A DNA stretch of 64,000 nt from Ilex aquifolium (Eukaryota > Streptophyta > Magnoliopsida > Aquifoliales > Aquifoliaceae), in NCBI GenBank assembly GCA_951799425.1, contig OX637404.1:17198045-17262044 (forward strand). The letters are read 5' to 3'. This document shows, piece after piece, positions 1-11,800 of the stretch. The notes under the pieces are model-generated. The model worked only from the letters and a program-made list of their open reading frames with translations, ran no database searches and was not told the DNA's origin. A program made the translations under genes and the position numbers. The number at the start of each line of letters is the position of its first letter. Positions within the stretch are counted from its first letter, which is position 1.

Positions 1-627
1 CCTGATAGCACATATGTTGTTGGCGTAGTTAGTCAGTATATGCATGTTCCTTGTAAGCTCATTCGGAGGTCGTGTGTCGTATCCTCTGATACCTGAAAGG
101 TGCTCCTGGGAAAGGATTATTGTATTGCCCATCATCATCTATAACAGTGGTTAGTTTTTTCTGATGTTGACTGGGAAGGTAGTCATAGTGATAGACGATC
201 TACGTCTGGTAATTGTACGTTTGTTAGAGGGAATCTTGTTACTTGGCATAGTAAAAAGCAGAATGTGGTTGCCCGTTCTAATGCAGAGGTTGAATATCGT
301 GCTATGGCTCCCACTACGTGTGAGATGTTTTGGGTTCGTTCATTACTTCTTGATATGGGATTTGAAGTATTGTCCCCTATGAAGATGTATTGTGACAACC
401 AAGCAGCTATTTTCACTGCGAGTAATCTGGTGTTTCATGAGCGTACCAAACACATTGAGGTGGATTGTCATTTCATCCAACATCAACTGATGCGAAAGGC
501 GATCATCACTCCATATGTTAAGTCTGGTGATCAATTGTGTGACATTCTTACCAAGCCATTGGCTCGGTCTGCCTTTAGTGATTTGTGTTTCAAGTTGGGC
601 ATTTTTTATCCTTATACTCCAGTTTGA
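1..627 (+). pseudogene. Ty1/copia pol 3' end (RNase H), fragment
   Basis: This is the last part of a copia polyprotein, running into the window from the left. From about 110 to 627 the translation shows the RNase H region: a 'TSGNCTFVRGNLVTW' -like stretch, then 'VVARSNAEVEYRAMA', then 'MYCDNQAAI', '[11 protein letters not shown]' and 'DILTKPL', which are the usual C-terminal copia motifs. The first 260 bases need frame changes to be read, so this copy is broken; the 265-627 part is open. The stop is followed at once by the polypurine tract GAGGGGGAG. The family assignment is secure. The rest of the element lies outside the window. Confidence 0.85.
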
Positions 628-640
628 GGGGGAGTGTTAG

Positions 641-1589
641 TGTGTGTTTGTTAACTCAAATTCAGCACTTAAAATGAATGTATTTAGCACTTATTAATTA
701 AGTCCGTTTGATAACCAAAATTTAAACTCTCTTAATATGTTAAGTGCTCCTTAAAAATAGGCTACAATATTAAGTAGGAGATCCCTTATTTAATTTTGAA
801 AGCTAAAAGCGCTCAACAAAATCATCTTTAATAATATTTACAATATGACAATTATACCCCGAAATATTTTACAATCCTATTAAAACTCTAATTAGTCTTC
901 TCTTCAAAACCCCTACCCTATATATTCTCCTTGTCAATCTCTTCTTTTTTTTTTCTTTCTCTTGTCTTCTGTAACAAAAATATACATACATAATTATAAT
1001 TACACACACAAACGCATGCACTGCACACACACAATTACACACAGACATATGCACTGCACACAGACATACAAACGCACGCACTGCACACACACAATTACAC
1101 ACAGACATATGCACTGCACACACTACACACACACAAACATATGTACTGCACACACACACACACGACGCACATACATATTGTTAATGAAATCTAATTTATT
1201 GTATTTTTTCAATATTATTTAATTATTTATTAGTTATTGTTCTTTTTTTTTATCAGATGTTATTGTTCACTTATTATGTTATTCAATTTGTTATTGTTCA
1301 CTTATTGTGTTATTCAGATGTTATTTATTTATTTATTTTGATTAAATATTTGTTAAATGTAGACTACAATATAATAATAGTGATTATGATTTATGTTTTG
1401 ACATATTTTATAAATATTTTCAAATTAAAGAGTGGAAGGGTAAAACTGAAAATTAATTTATTTTCAAACGTCAGCTCTGTGTAGTTATCAAACAGTTTAG
1501 TTTAATTCAATACTTAAATTTCATTGAATACCAAACAGTCCACAAATTCAGCTTTCAGACTTCAGTTTTCAGTTTTATCAAACACCACC
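641..1589. mobile_element. Non-autonomous hAT-like element (949 bp)
   Basis: The two ends are imperfect inverted copies. The left end reads TGTGTGTTTGTTAA and the reverse complement of the right end reads GGTGGTGTTTGATAA. Several copies of a GTTTGATAAC-type motif lie near both ends, a layout seen in plant hAT MITEs. TTAG flanks both sides, but a full 8-bp target duplication is not visible. It has no coding sequence; the interior is AT-rich plus a CA-rich minisatellite at 961-1160. The class assignment rests on the termini only. Confidence 0.5.
1000..1160. repeat. CA-rich minisatellite, 60-bp unit
   Basis: A 60-bp unit beginning AACGCATGCACTGCACACAC starts at 1011 and again at 1071 with very few changes, followed by a decayed CA-rich part. 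Apparent open frames on both strands here are an effect of the stop-free repeat. Confidence 0.7.
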
Positions 1590-1800
1590 TTAGAGTTCTT
1601 ATTTTTTCCATTAAGTCCTAAGTTAGTCGGTGTAGGGTAATATTGTAATTATCCTAAACATTACTTAGTTATAAATACAAAGGTGTAGGGCAACAAGGCA
1701 GCCCTAACACACAACAAATTCTTCTTCTCTTTCTTTCTTCTGCTCTCTCTATTTCTCTACATCTTGTCAACCCTAATATTGGTTTTTCTATTTCAACTAT

Positions 1801-2826
1801 AACCATGTTGGACAACAAGAAATGGTCAACAAACATCAAAGAAAGGAATGATCCACCCACATCAATTGTATTTCCAACATCTCCATCGAATTCCTATGTT
1901 GCAAAAAGAACAAATTTTGACACTTAAGCTCTTAAGGAAATAAACATATGCCAGCACCAAACTAATAAAATGCTCCCCAACATCCCAACAATAACCTCCC
2001 TCTAAAACCAATGAAATGCTCCCCAAGCATTACCAACAATAACCTTCCTCTAGAACAAATGAAATGCTTCCCAAACTTCCCAACCATATAAAATCAAATC
2101 TTGGAACGCTTTAGATTAAATTTTGGCTCAAATCTATCTGGGTGGAATTTGTATTTATCGTGCTAACATTTTACACAATATCAAATTGCAACTTCTGTCC
2201 AATGTTTCTCGGATAGAAGAAAGTATTAACACTTCTATGGAAGAGCCCTAACACTTCTGTTTATGTGTCAGAAAAACAGCTTATATGTCTCTGTTTTTTC
2301 CCATAGGATATAACAGGAGTAAACCGGCTTATGTACCAGACCTTTGTTGAGCTCTTATTCTCGTGCAACTTTGAGTCTAAATTTTAGCACATAACAATCT
2401 AAAATTTCTTGTATAAAAATGTAATGGAGTATATATTTTTATTTCTTTTGTTTGATAGGAAGAATATATATTTATATATTGCCATTTACACTGCTCCTGT
2501 CTTATATTTTTATACTTTCCAAAACTTCTTGTACTTGTGCTGTGTCCCTGTTTACATCTTGTGTTCAGGCGCAAGCTACGTGGCTAGATGTCATTTTTTT
2601 TCTTAAGTTTTCTCCAATAAAAAGGTTTAAGTTGCAATAGATGGATTCGGAAAACATTTAGAGGATGCAAATAAGGAAGAACAATGATTATCTAAAAACT
2701 GAAACAATGCAAATGCTGTAAGTGATACATTTGAGGAAAAAGGAAAGTAGTCCATTACAATATGACCTACATCAATGTGTGCAATTCCAGTACAGAAGAA
2801 TAAACTTTGGGGATATAAAGAATTAC
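1801..2826. other. Non-coding stretch downstream of exon 6, probably intron
   Basis: AT-rich sequence with no recognisable exon. I looked on the minus strand for the next conserved exon of the TMEM185-like gene (its expected WWDLF-type motif) and did not find it. A short internal repetition occurs around 1960-2080 ('aaatgctccccaa' three times). Otherwise I see nothing here. Confidence 0.5.
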
Positions 2827-5800
2827 CACACAGCTTTAGCAGCGTGAACACCGTAGCAGCCACAAAGAAAACCATGGAGATAGCCACCCAGAAGTGCTAA
2901 GAAAGAAAATCAAGATTCAACAACATTCAGTTTCATGAAATCCAGAAAATAATAACAAATTATTTCACAAATACCCAAGCCTTTCAACTCAAATCAACCC
3001 CCAAAACATCCTCGAGGAGATTTCTCTACACTTAGAAGAACACAAAGCAGTGTACCAGAAACACAACCATTCACATAACCAAAGCGCAGACATGGATCTC
3101 TCAGGACTAGGCCTGTCAATTGACTGGATTTTATTCTGAACCTGTTTAACTGGATATGGACTAAAAATTCAATCCATTAATCCGAATCTGTTATACCATT
3201 TGAATTGGATTCGGATAACGATATATAATGATCCGATCAGTTAATAATTCGATTCAAAATTTTTATAATATTATATATAATGTATATATACACACATATA
3301 CATGTTCTCACATGCGCGTGTCAGATTCCAAATATTGTGTCGGATGTATTATCTCTAAACATTTGAAATGTGTGCCAAAATCAATGAATTATCACTGTTA
3401 TCACATTTCCCAATTTCTTTCCCTCTCTTTCTTCCCTCTTTCTTTTTGTCTTTTTGTCTTCACATCATCTCGCAAGAAGCTCTGGTCCTTCATACTTTTT
3501 GGCCATTGGCACTAATCTCCCTTCGATTATAATTTTCTACGTTCAACCTTCCCATACTTGTGGGTAGCAAAATTAACAGTTTCCATCAAACTAACTTGTG
3601 CTTGTGGTGCACACGCTGATAAGGCCTTGTTTGGACAACCAAAATTATTTTCATAATTTTTCCAGTATATAAAATGACACTTCTATACCATCAATTCATG
3701 CATTTTATGTCATTTTTTTTCCTCTTACCACCATCACCGCCACGATTTCCCCTCCCCCCTCAAATATCTCCCTCCCCCACCACCATAAACATGATCCACG
3801 ACATTACCATCAAACTAATGACCCATCACCACCATCAAAACCACAAATAGACCACCCACCACCACCATTAAAATCATCCACCACCACATTTACCACTATT
3901 AAGTTTGGAAAATGGAGAGAGACAAAACACAATAAGAGAGAGACGGAGAGGGGTGAAACTTACCTTACCTCTCACTATCAATTGGTATTTATAGTTATCT
4001 AATAAAAACACAAAAGACTAGTATACTCTTAGAGAGGTATACTTATTACAACTAAATAATACTCATAATAATACTCTCAACACTCTCTCTCAAGCTGGAA
4101 AATATATATTATATAATCCAAGCTTGGAACAAATCGTTGTAAGACGAATGCGGCTCAATGCTTTGGTAAAAATATCTGCAAGCTGATCTTCAGATTTCAC
4201 AAACGGTGTTGCAATATCTCCATCCAATATCTTATCCTGAATAAAGTGACAATCAACTTCAATAACAGGATTAGCAGCAATATAAATAGGTGTCTAATTG
4301 CCACAAAATAGTTGTAAGGGAAGCTGGACTGAAAAACCAATCTCTTGAAGGAAGTGTCGTAGCCATGTCAACACACTAGTGGTATGTGCCATCACCCAAT
4401 ACTCAGTCTCAACATTGGATCGTGCTACTAGTGCTTGTTTCTTACTTTTCCATGTAACTACATTACCTTCCAAGAAGGTACAATATCCGGTGGTTGATAT
4501 TCGATCTGAGGAAGAGTCAGCCCAATTAGCATCTGTAAAGCCTTCCACTCTAAAATGTTCATTAGTTCGATATAATAACCCAAGTCGAAGAGCACGTTTA
4601 AGATATCGAAGAATGCGGATGACTGCATCCCAATGTTGTATTTTCGGGCATCCCATAAACTGGTTCACAACACTAACTGCATATGCATCATCTGGTCGAG
4701 TAATAGTGAGATAGTTTAACTTTCTAACCAACCTCCGATACTGACCTGAATTTTCAAACAATGCACCATCATCCATCAATAGCTTCTGATTTAGATCAAT
4801 AGGAACATCAATTGGTCTGCCCCTTAGTAAACCTGTTTCTACTAGCATGTCCAGTACATATTTTCGATGAGATAAACAAATGCCCTACTTAGACCTGGCA
4901 ACATCAATACCCAAGAAATATCTGAGTTTGCCAAGGTCTTTAGTATGGAATCGGTTCTGGAGGAAGACTTTCAACTTTGAAATACCCTCAGAATCATCAC
5001 CAATAATTACAATATCATCCACATAAACAACCAGTATAATGTATCCAGAATTAGCATGCCTGTGGAAAACAGAGTGGTCTATCTGACATCTAAGAAAACC
5101 AAATTCTAAAACTGTCTCTGAAAACTTACCAAACCACGCCCTCAGTGACTACTTCAAACCATACAAAAATTTCTTTAGTCGACAAACACTCTTATGATAC
5201 TCCCCTTGAGCACCAAACTCAGGTGGCTGCTCTATATATACTTCCTCAGTCAAGTCACCGTGCACGAAGGCATTTTTCACATCTTACTGAAACAGAGACC
5301 AATGAAGATTAGTAGTCAAAGAAATCAGTACATGGATTGAAGAAATTTTGGCAACCGAAGAAAAGGTTTCCTCATAATCAACGTCATAGGTTTGAGTAAA
5401 GTCCTTAGCAACAAGTCTGGCTTTGAGCCGTTCAATAGACCCATCAAGATTAAATTTGATTGTATACACCCACCGACAGCTAATAGTCCTTTTACTAGGA
5501 GGTAAAGGAACAAGCTCCTAAGTCCCATTATGATATAAGACATCCATCTCCACTTACATAGCTTGCCTCCAACCCGGATTAGATAACGCACCCAGTAATG
5601 TCTTAGGAATAGAGATAATAGACAATAACATAAATAAATAAAAACAACTAAACTACCCATACCCATGAGGCTAATATACTATAATACCCTTAACATTCCC
5701 CCTTAAACTCATGATGTGGTAGTAGAAAACATCAGAGTTTTTCAAGAAGAAAACGAAAGCGCACTATAGTATGAGACTTCGTAAAGAAATCTACTAACTG

Positions 5801-8800
5801 CATAGCAGAAAGAATAAATGGGAGAACAATTATGCCCAACTGAAGATGATGGCGTACAAAGTGACAGACAATCTCAATATGATTGGTACGCTCATGAAAA
5901 ACAAAGTTATCAGCAATTTGAATAGAACTGGTGTTGTCACAATACATAGAAGTAGGAGCAGATAAAACGAACCAAGATCAGGAAGCAACCACCGTAACCA
6001 GACTATCTCAGCGGTGGTTGATGCTATTGCACGATACTTAGCTTCAGTGGAAGAACGAGCAATAACTGTTTGCTTCTTGCTTTTCTAAGAGATAAGAGAA
6101 TCTTCAAAAAAAAGACAGAAGACAGTGGTAGATTTGTAATCCATAGAGTGACCAACCCAGTTGGCATTTAAATAAGCCTTTAGTTCCATAGAAGAGGAGG
6201 AGGAAAATAATAGACTATGATGCAGAGTACCTCGAAGATACCGAAGAATACGGAGAACTGCAACCCAATGTACAGTAATAGGTAAGGCAACAATTGACTG
6301 ACAATATGAACAGCATAAGAGATGTCTGGACAAGTAACAGTAAAACATACCAAACTCTCAACAATAGTGCAATAATGGGTAGGATTAGGCAAACAAGTAC
6401 CATCAGTGGAAGAATAATGAACATTGAGCTCTAAAAGTGTCTCAGCTGTCCAATTATCTGATAATCGAGCTCACTGAATAACCTCCAATGTATACTTAGA
6501 CTAAGAGATGAGATAACCCTTGGGGAGAGGAAATAACTTCAATCCCTAAAAAATACTAAAGCTGACCCAAATCTTTCATCTCAAAATAAGTCAGCAACTG
6601 ATTTTTCAATAGTTGTATGCCAACAATGTCATCACCGGTGAGAATCATATTATCAACATAAAGTAAGAGAACTATAGAATCTAAAGAAGATAACCGCAAA
6701 AAAAAGAGCAGAATCATGATCACTAGCACGAAAACCCAAGTCATAGATGACTGAAGAAAACTTGTTAAACCATGCATTAGGAGCCTGTTTAAGGCCATAT
6801 AAAACTTTGTGGAGTCGACATACTTGACTAGGACTATGAGATAGTCCAAGAGGAGGAGTCATAAAAACCTCTTCACAGATAAATCCCCATAAAGAAAAAT
6901 ATTTTTCACATCCATCTGAGATTGGTGTCAATGACGAATGGCAGCTACTACAATCAAAGTACGAACAGTGGTCATCTTAGCAACAAAAGCAAAAATCTCA
7001 TCATAGTCTAGGCCATACTCCTGAGCAAAACTCTTAACTACTAATCGAGCTTTATACCATTCCACAGAGCAATCAGACTTAGTTTTTATCTTATAAACCC
7101 ACCTACAACCAATAGTGTGTTTACCAGGTGATAAAGGAACTAGCTCCCAAGCTCTGGTCGTATGTAAGGCAAACAACTCCTCATCCATAGCATATTGTCT
7201 AAGTGGATCAAGTAAAGCCTCCTTGTAGGAGATTGGTTCAGATAGGGAGTGAATAGAAGTAAGGAAAGAACAAAAATAGGAGACTAGCAAGTGTTACTCC
7301 AACCAAACCTGTCTGGACATTTGCGAGAGCGCTGAGGATAGCATGGAGAAAGGAGGCACTGCATCCGTAGAGAAGATAGCTAGAGTCCTGCAAACATAAG
7401 TATGCACAATAAGGGAATGGGGAACAGTCAACTCAGAAGGGGAAGTATCAAACACAGGTAAATCACCAACATATGTGTCATGAGGAACATCAGCAAGAAA
7501 GGGATCAATGTATAGCATGTCGGACTTATTTAGTGGGGAAGAACTAGATGGAATGGAAAAAAATGGAATATACTCCATAAAGAAAACATGACGAGAGACC
7601 TAAAGTGTATGAGTAATAGGATCATAACAGCGATACCCTTTCTGACCCTCAGCATAACCAAGAAAAACACAAAAAGTTGAACACTAGGTAGCAAGACAAA
7701 GCAAGAACATCCAAAAACACGTAAGGAGAAATAATTGGGAGTCTTACCACACAATTTTTCAAATGGGGAGATACCAGATGTGAGAATAGTAGGAATGCAG
7801 TTGATTAAATGAACTATTGTAAGCATTCCTTCACCCCAAACGAGCTAGGGACATTTGTTGATAACAAAAGAGAACGTGTTGTCTCAACAATATGACAGTG
7901 CTTGCACTCGGCAACACCATTCTGCTTAAGTGTGTCAATACAAGAGGATTGATAAAAAGTACCATCAGATTGTAACAACTCACGAAATGAAGTAAGAGTG
8001 TATTCCCCTCCTTGATCACATCAGAAGCACCAGAGTCTATGATCTAGGGACTACGGGTGGATGACAATAAACAAGTGGAAGCGGTACCTAACCAGGCAAA
8101 AGTAACAGTGGAAGAAGAAGGTATCGCCTGCTGCTGAGACATAAACTGAGCATATTCCTCCCGTGTAATAGTAACCAACTCAGCGCCAGGAGGAGCCAAA
8201 CATGCTGACGGAGCAGGCAAAGAGGGAGCATCATCCTGAGAGGAGACCTAATTGGCAATGCCATGATAGGAGACCTGATTGGCAATGCCAGAGGGCTTGC
8301 CATGTAAACCTAATAATAAGCAACAGTGTGATTAGTATGACCACAATGAGTACATAAACGATTGCCACTATGGGCCCACGACCCCTACTACGGCCACCCT
8401 GAGAGTCATGGCCACTGCGGGTACTACCATTATTTCCATTAGAGACAACTAAGGTTGAACGATCACTAGAAGGGCCATGATCAATGGTGGAAATAGAAAG
8501 AGCATCGGATAGGGTAGCATGCTGTAAGCGGGAAAAGACCTCGAGAAAAGATGAAACCACCCAAGATCTGGGCATGAATAGGTTCATACTTCGGCTTCAA
8601 ACCAATAAGAAAGCTAACAACATCTGAATCCTCATGTTTTCGCTGTCAAACTTGGGCCTCAGTGGTGAAAAGATGGTAAATCCTCTAAACGCATAGTACT
8701 TGGTCAAGGCAAAAATATTGCTTGCAGACTTTATATGCACGAGTAAAATTATCAATGCCAGAATACATGAGTATCAAATGATCCCATATGTCCTTGGCAG

Positions 8801-11800
8801 TGACGAGGTAAAGCAATGCAGAACTAATATAAGGCTCAATGCTAGTCAACAATAAGGAAATAATATGTGTATCCTCTTGTTCCCACTGATCGAACCCGGG
8901 AGCGTACTACATACTTTTTAAGGCCTTTGCTTTTAAGAAATTCTTGAACAGAGCGGGACTATAAAACATAATTACACCCATTGAGCTTGACTGAAGTCAT
9001 CGGGGCATTAAAATGGACAGCATGGGAAATTGTGGGTGGTATGATGGGGACAAGAGGCAGAGGATCAGTCTTAGGCTCCATAGTAATATCACAGATGTGG
9101 AGACAAACCAAAAAAAGTAGAGTACATCGCTGAAATAGTGCAAAGCAATCAACAGTAAGAAAATCCGAGGTGAAATAGATAGAGAACCAGACGAGTAAGG
9201 CTGAACCAGTGCTAAAGGAGTCTTTGAACCGACTGGAAACCCTCGGAAATAGCTGAACCCGATTGAACAAACCCAAATAAAACCCGAACCGGCTTGAACC
9301 GGAGCTAAACTGGTCTGAACCGAACCTGCCGGTTTGAGGCTAAAACAGTTTGAACCAAAACCCTAGTGTTGATGGGCTCACCCGAACTAGGCTGAAGACG
9401 TGGGCCGATGTTGATTAGGCTGAATATGTGGGCCTCTGTTGGGGCCAAGGAGTTGGGCTTGGGCAGTAAGCTATTAAATGAGCCCTAATGGAGCAACCCA
9501 AATCCAGTTGGACAATTAAATAAGCCCGTGACCTGGTTGGGTTATAAACTGATGGAACGACCCAACGGGGCTTTGTCTTCTCCACGTCGAAGGGTTCAAC
9601 AGAACCCTAGCTACTGACAGCGCACGAGAAACACTTCGGCAACAATAACAACTCCACAGTAAACCTCTGACGACCACCACAACACACCCATAAAAGCCTC
9701 CGTTGACAGAATACCACCGGAATCGCAAAGACGAACAATAGATCACGCTGAACAAATCACGCCTAGCAACAACAGAGCATGCCGACAGCAACAATGGCAC
9801 AACACCAGACCACCACAACACAACCAAGAACAACACTATAGTGATACCACTGAACAACACTCGAATCGATTATCGGCACTCGATTTGATCATAGAATACT
9901 CGAACAACAACGGCGTAACTATACTCCATCACCACAGCAACAATGAAATCCAACCAACACACATGATCAAAGACACCTTAGACCATGTCTGGGGTTGCAA
10001 AGGAGACGAAGCAACGAAGAAAAGCAATGAAGAAATAAGAGAAGAGGGTAAGGAAAAAAAAGGGAAGGAAACGAATAAAAACAAGAAAGGCAATGGGCTC
10101 AAATTTCATATCAAACATGCTCTGATACAATGCTAAGTTTGGAGAATGGAGAGAGACAAAACACAATATGAGAGAGAGACGGAGCGGGGTGAAATTTACC
10201 CTACCTCTCACTATCAATTGATATTTATAGTAATCTAATAAAAATACAAAAGACTAGTATACTCTTAGAGAGGTATACTTATTACAACTATAATAATACT
10301 CATAATAATACTCTCAACAACCACGTACCCACCGCCCTTCACCACCATTAATACCAAACCTAGTACAACCATAGAACTCACCACCAGTCACCAGCATCAA
10401 ACCAACTACCTAAATTACCATCATAAGCACCACAAATCCACCAATCACCACTATTAAAATATTCCCGAGAATTATTTATTCGCACTATCAAAACCAAATC
10501 TACCATCATTCTCTTCCTACTTCTCTCCCTATTTTCTCTCATTCTAGACTTCAACTAATCACAACCCAAACCACAATTTCTTGATTACATAATATAGCCG
10601 TATAGATATATATCTACACACACACACGCACACACACACACAGAGCATTCCTTTCAATTAGTACATATTATCGCAATTTCTCTCATTTTCACCTTCAATA
10701 TCTCCAACATATCCATTTCTGTCTAAAATTTTGACATTTTTTTTCTATATATTACAGTGAATTGATGATAGGCTAAATATTTGATTTTTTTTTTCTTTTT
10801 GGTGATCATTTATATGAGTTTAGTTGGTTATGAACAATGAGGTTATGGAAGAAGATTCTTCAAGTTATAATAGAATGAGCACGAGGACTTTTTGGGTCAT
10901 CTACAAAAACAGTCTATTCTGTTACATTTGGCACTTACTGACTGGTACAGGAGGTTAAACTTAAACAGTTAGTCTAAAGAGGTTCACAACCACAGGCCAA
11001 ATTAACCCCAGCAAGGTATAATTACCTTTTTAATAACAAAATTTGGAGTTGTAAATAAACATTAGTAGCAGAATAAAACAGAAAACAAGAAAATTGAAAA
11101 CCAAGCACATTGATTCTTCAACTTATAAACTCTTGAGTTTGTGAAAGATGAAACAGAGGGAGTGTGATCACCCTTGAGGAGGACTCATGTGTCAAATAAA
11201 ACAAAATAGATAGAAACAGAGCAAACAGATATGATATAATATTTCCAAGACAACTGAGGAACCACTCAACACGAAAGTAGGCTAACTGGCCAGTAAAGGT
11301 ACAAGTATCGTCCTACAATCTACAATTACTGCAGTACATGCAAAAGAACAGATTTAACAAATGTCCAGAATCTTGAAGAGCTGTAAAGTAGCACAGTATT
11401 TCAAAAAGATGGAAGTCGGGACTCAATAAATGAAGGTTGCAGATTTTGACAGCTTCCAGAGCGTCTCGCTGTGGTAATACAAACATATGTGCCAATGGCA
11501 CAAGGAAATAAATAATTAGAAAATTTTGCATATATTTAAGCTAGCAAAATAAACTAAGGATGTCATCCCTACTACAGATTAACTAATTTATATGAACTTA
11601 CAGGAAGGGTCTCCCATATCGCTTGATCACTCATGCTTTCATCATCCACGGGCAACAAAGCCTTGCACATTCTGTATGACATAACACGTCACTGCTTGAA
11701 TCATTGTATGACTACTTAAATGGATAGACAACAATATCAATAGAAGCGATATTTATTTTGGGGGAGGGGCAGGAAGGTGGGGTGAGATTACGGGAGAAGC

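Larger units (their letters stand above)
635..1800 (+). repeat. 3' LTR of the left-edge copia, interrupted by a hAT-like element
   Basis: The LTR starts with TGTTAG right after the polypurine tract at 626-634. After a 949-bp insertion it resumes at about 1590 with TTAGAGTTC. It then has LTR-like content: TATAAATAC near 1670, a CT-rich stretch at 1720-1760 and a pyrimidine-rich end. The outer boundary is not certain, because the 5' LTR is off the window; about 1800 is a guess. Confidence 0.55.
3897..10319 (-). mobile_element. Composite Ty1/copia element with two pol modules
   Basis: LTRs at 3897-4082 and 10131-10319 are about 187 bp and differ at roughly nine positions plus two small indels by eye. 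The 5-bp target duplication ACCAC is present at 3892-3896 and 10320-10324. In minus orientation the 5' LTR is followed by TTGTATCAGAGC, one mismatch from the initiator-tRNA-Met primer site. Inside are two pol copies in the same orientation: a full-length but decayed one (about 9081-5732) ending in its own polypurine-like AAGGGGGAA and TGTTAAGG, and a second 3' half (about 5620-4294) next to the 3' LTR. So either one copia is nested in another, or the element is a recombinant. It sits in intron 5 of the TMEM185-like gene, in the same orientation as that gene. Confidence 0.85.

Noticed and set aside
869..1222. Open frames on both strands, Cys/Val-rich and His/Thr-rich
   Set aside because: They are translations of the CA-rich minisatellite and have no other support.
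3228..3515. 95-residue plus-strand open frame in intron 5
   Set aside because: No domain; it crosses AT and CT simple sequence.
9516..10217. Open frames in the leader of the composite copia element
   Set aside because: They match no gag or other domain and lie between primer site and gag start.
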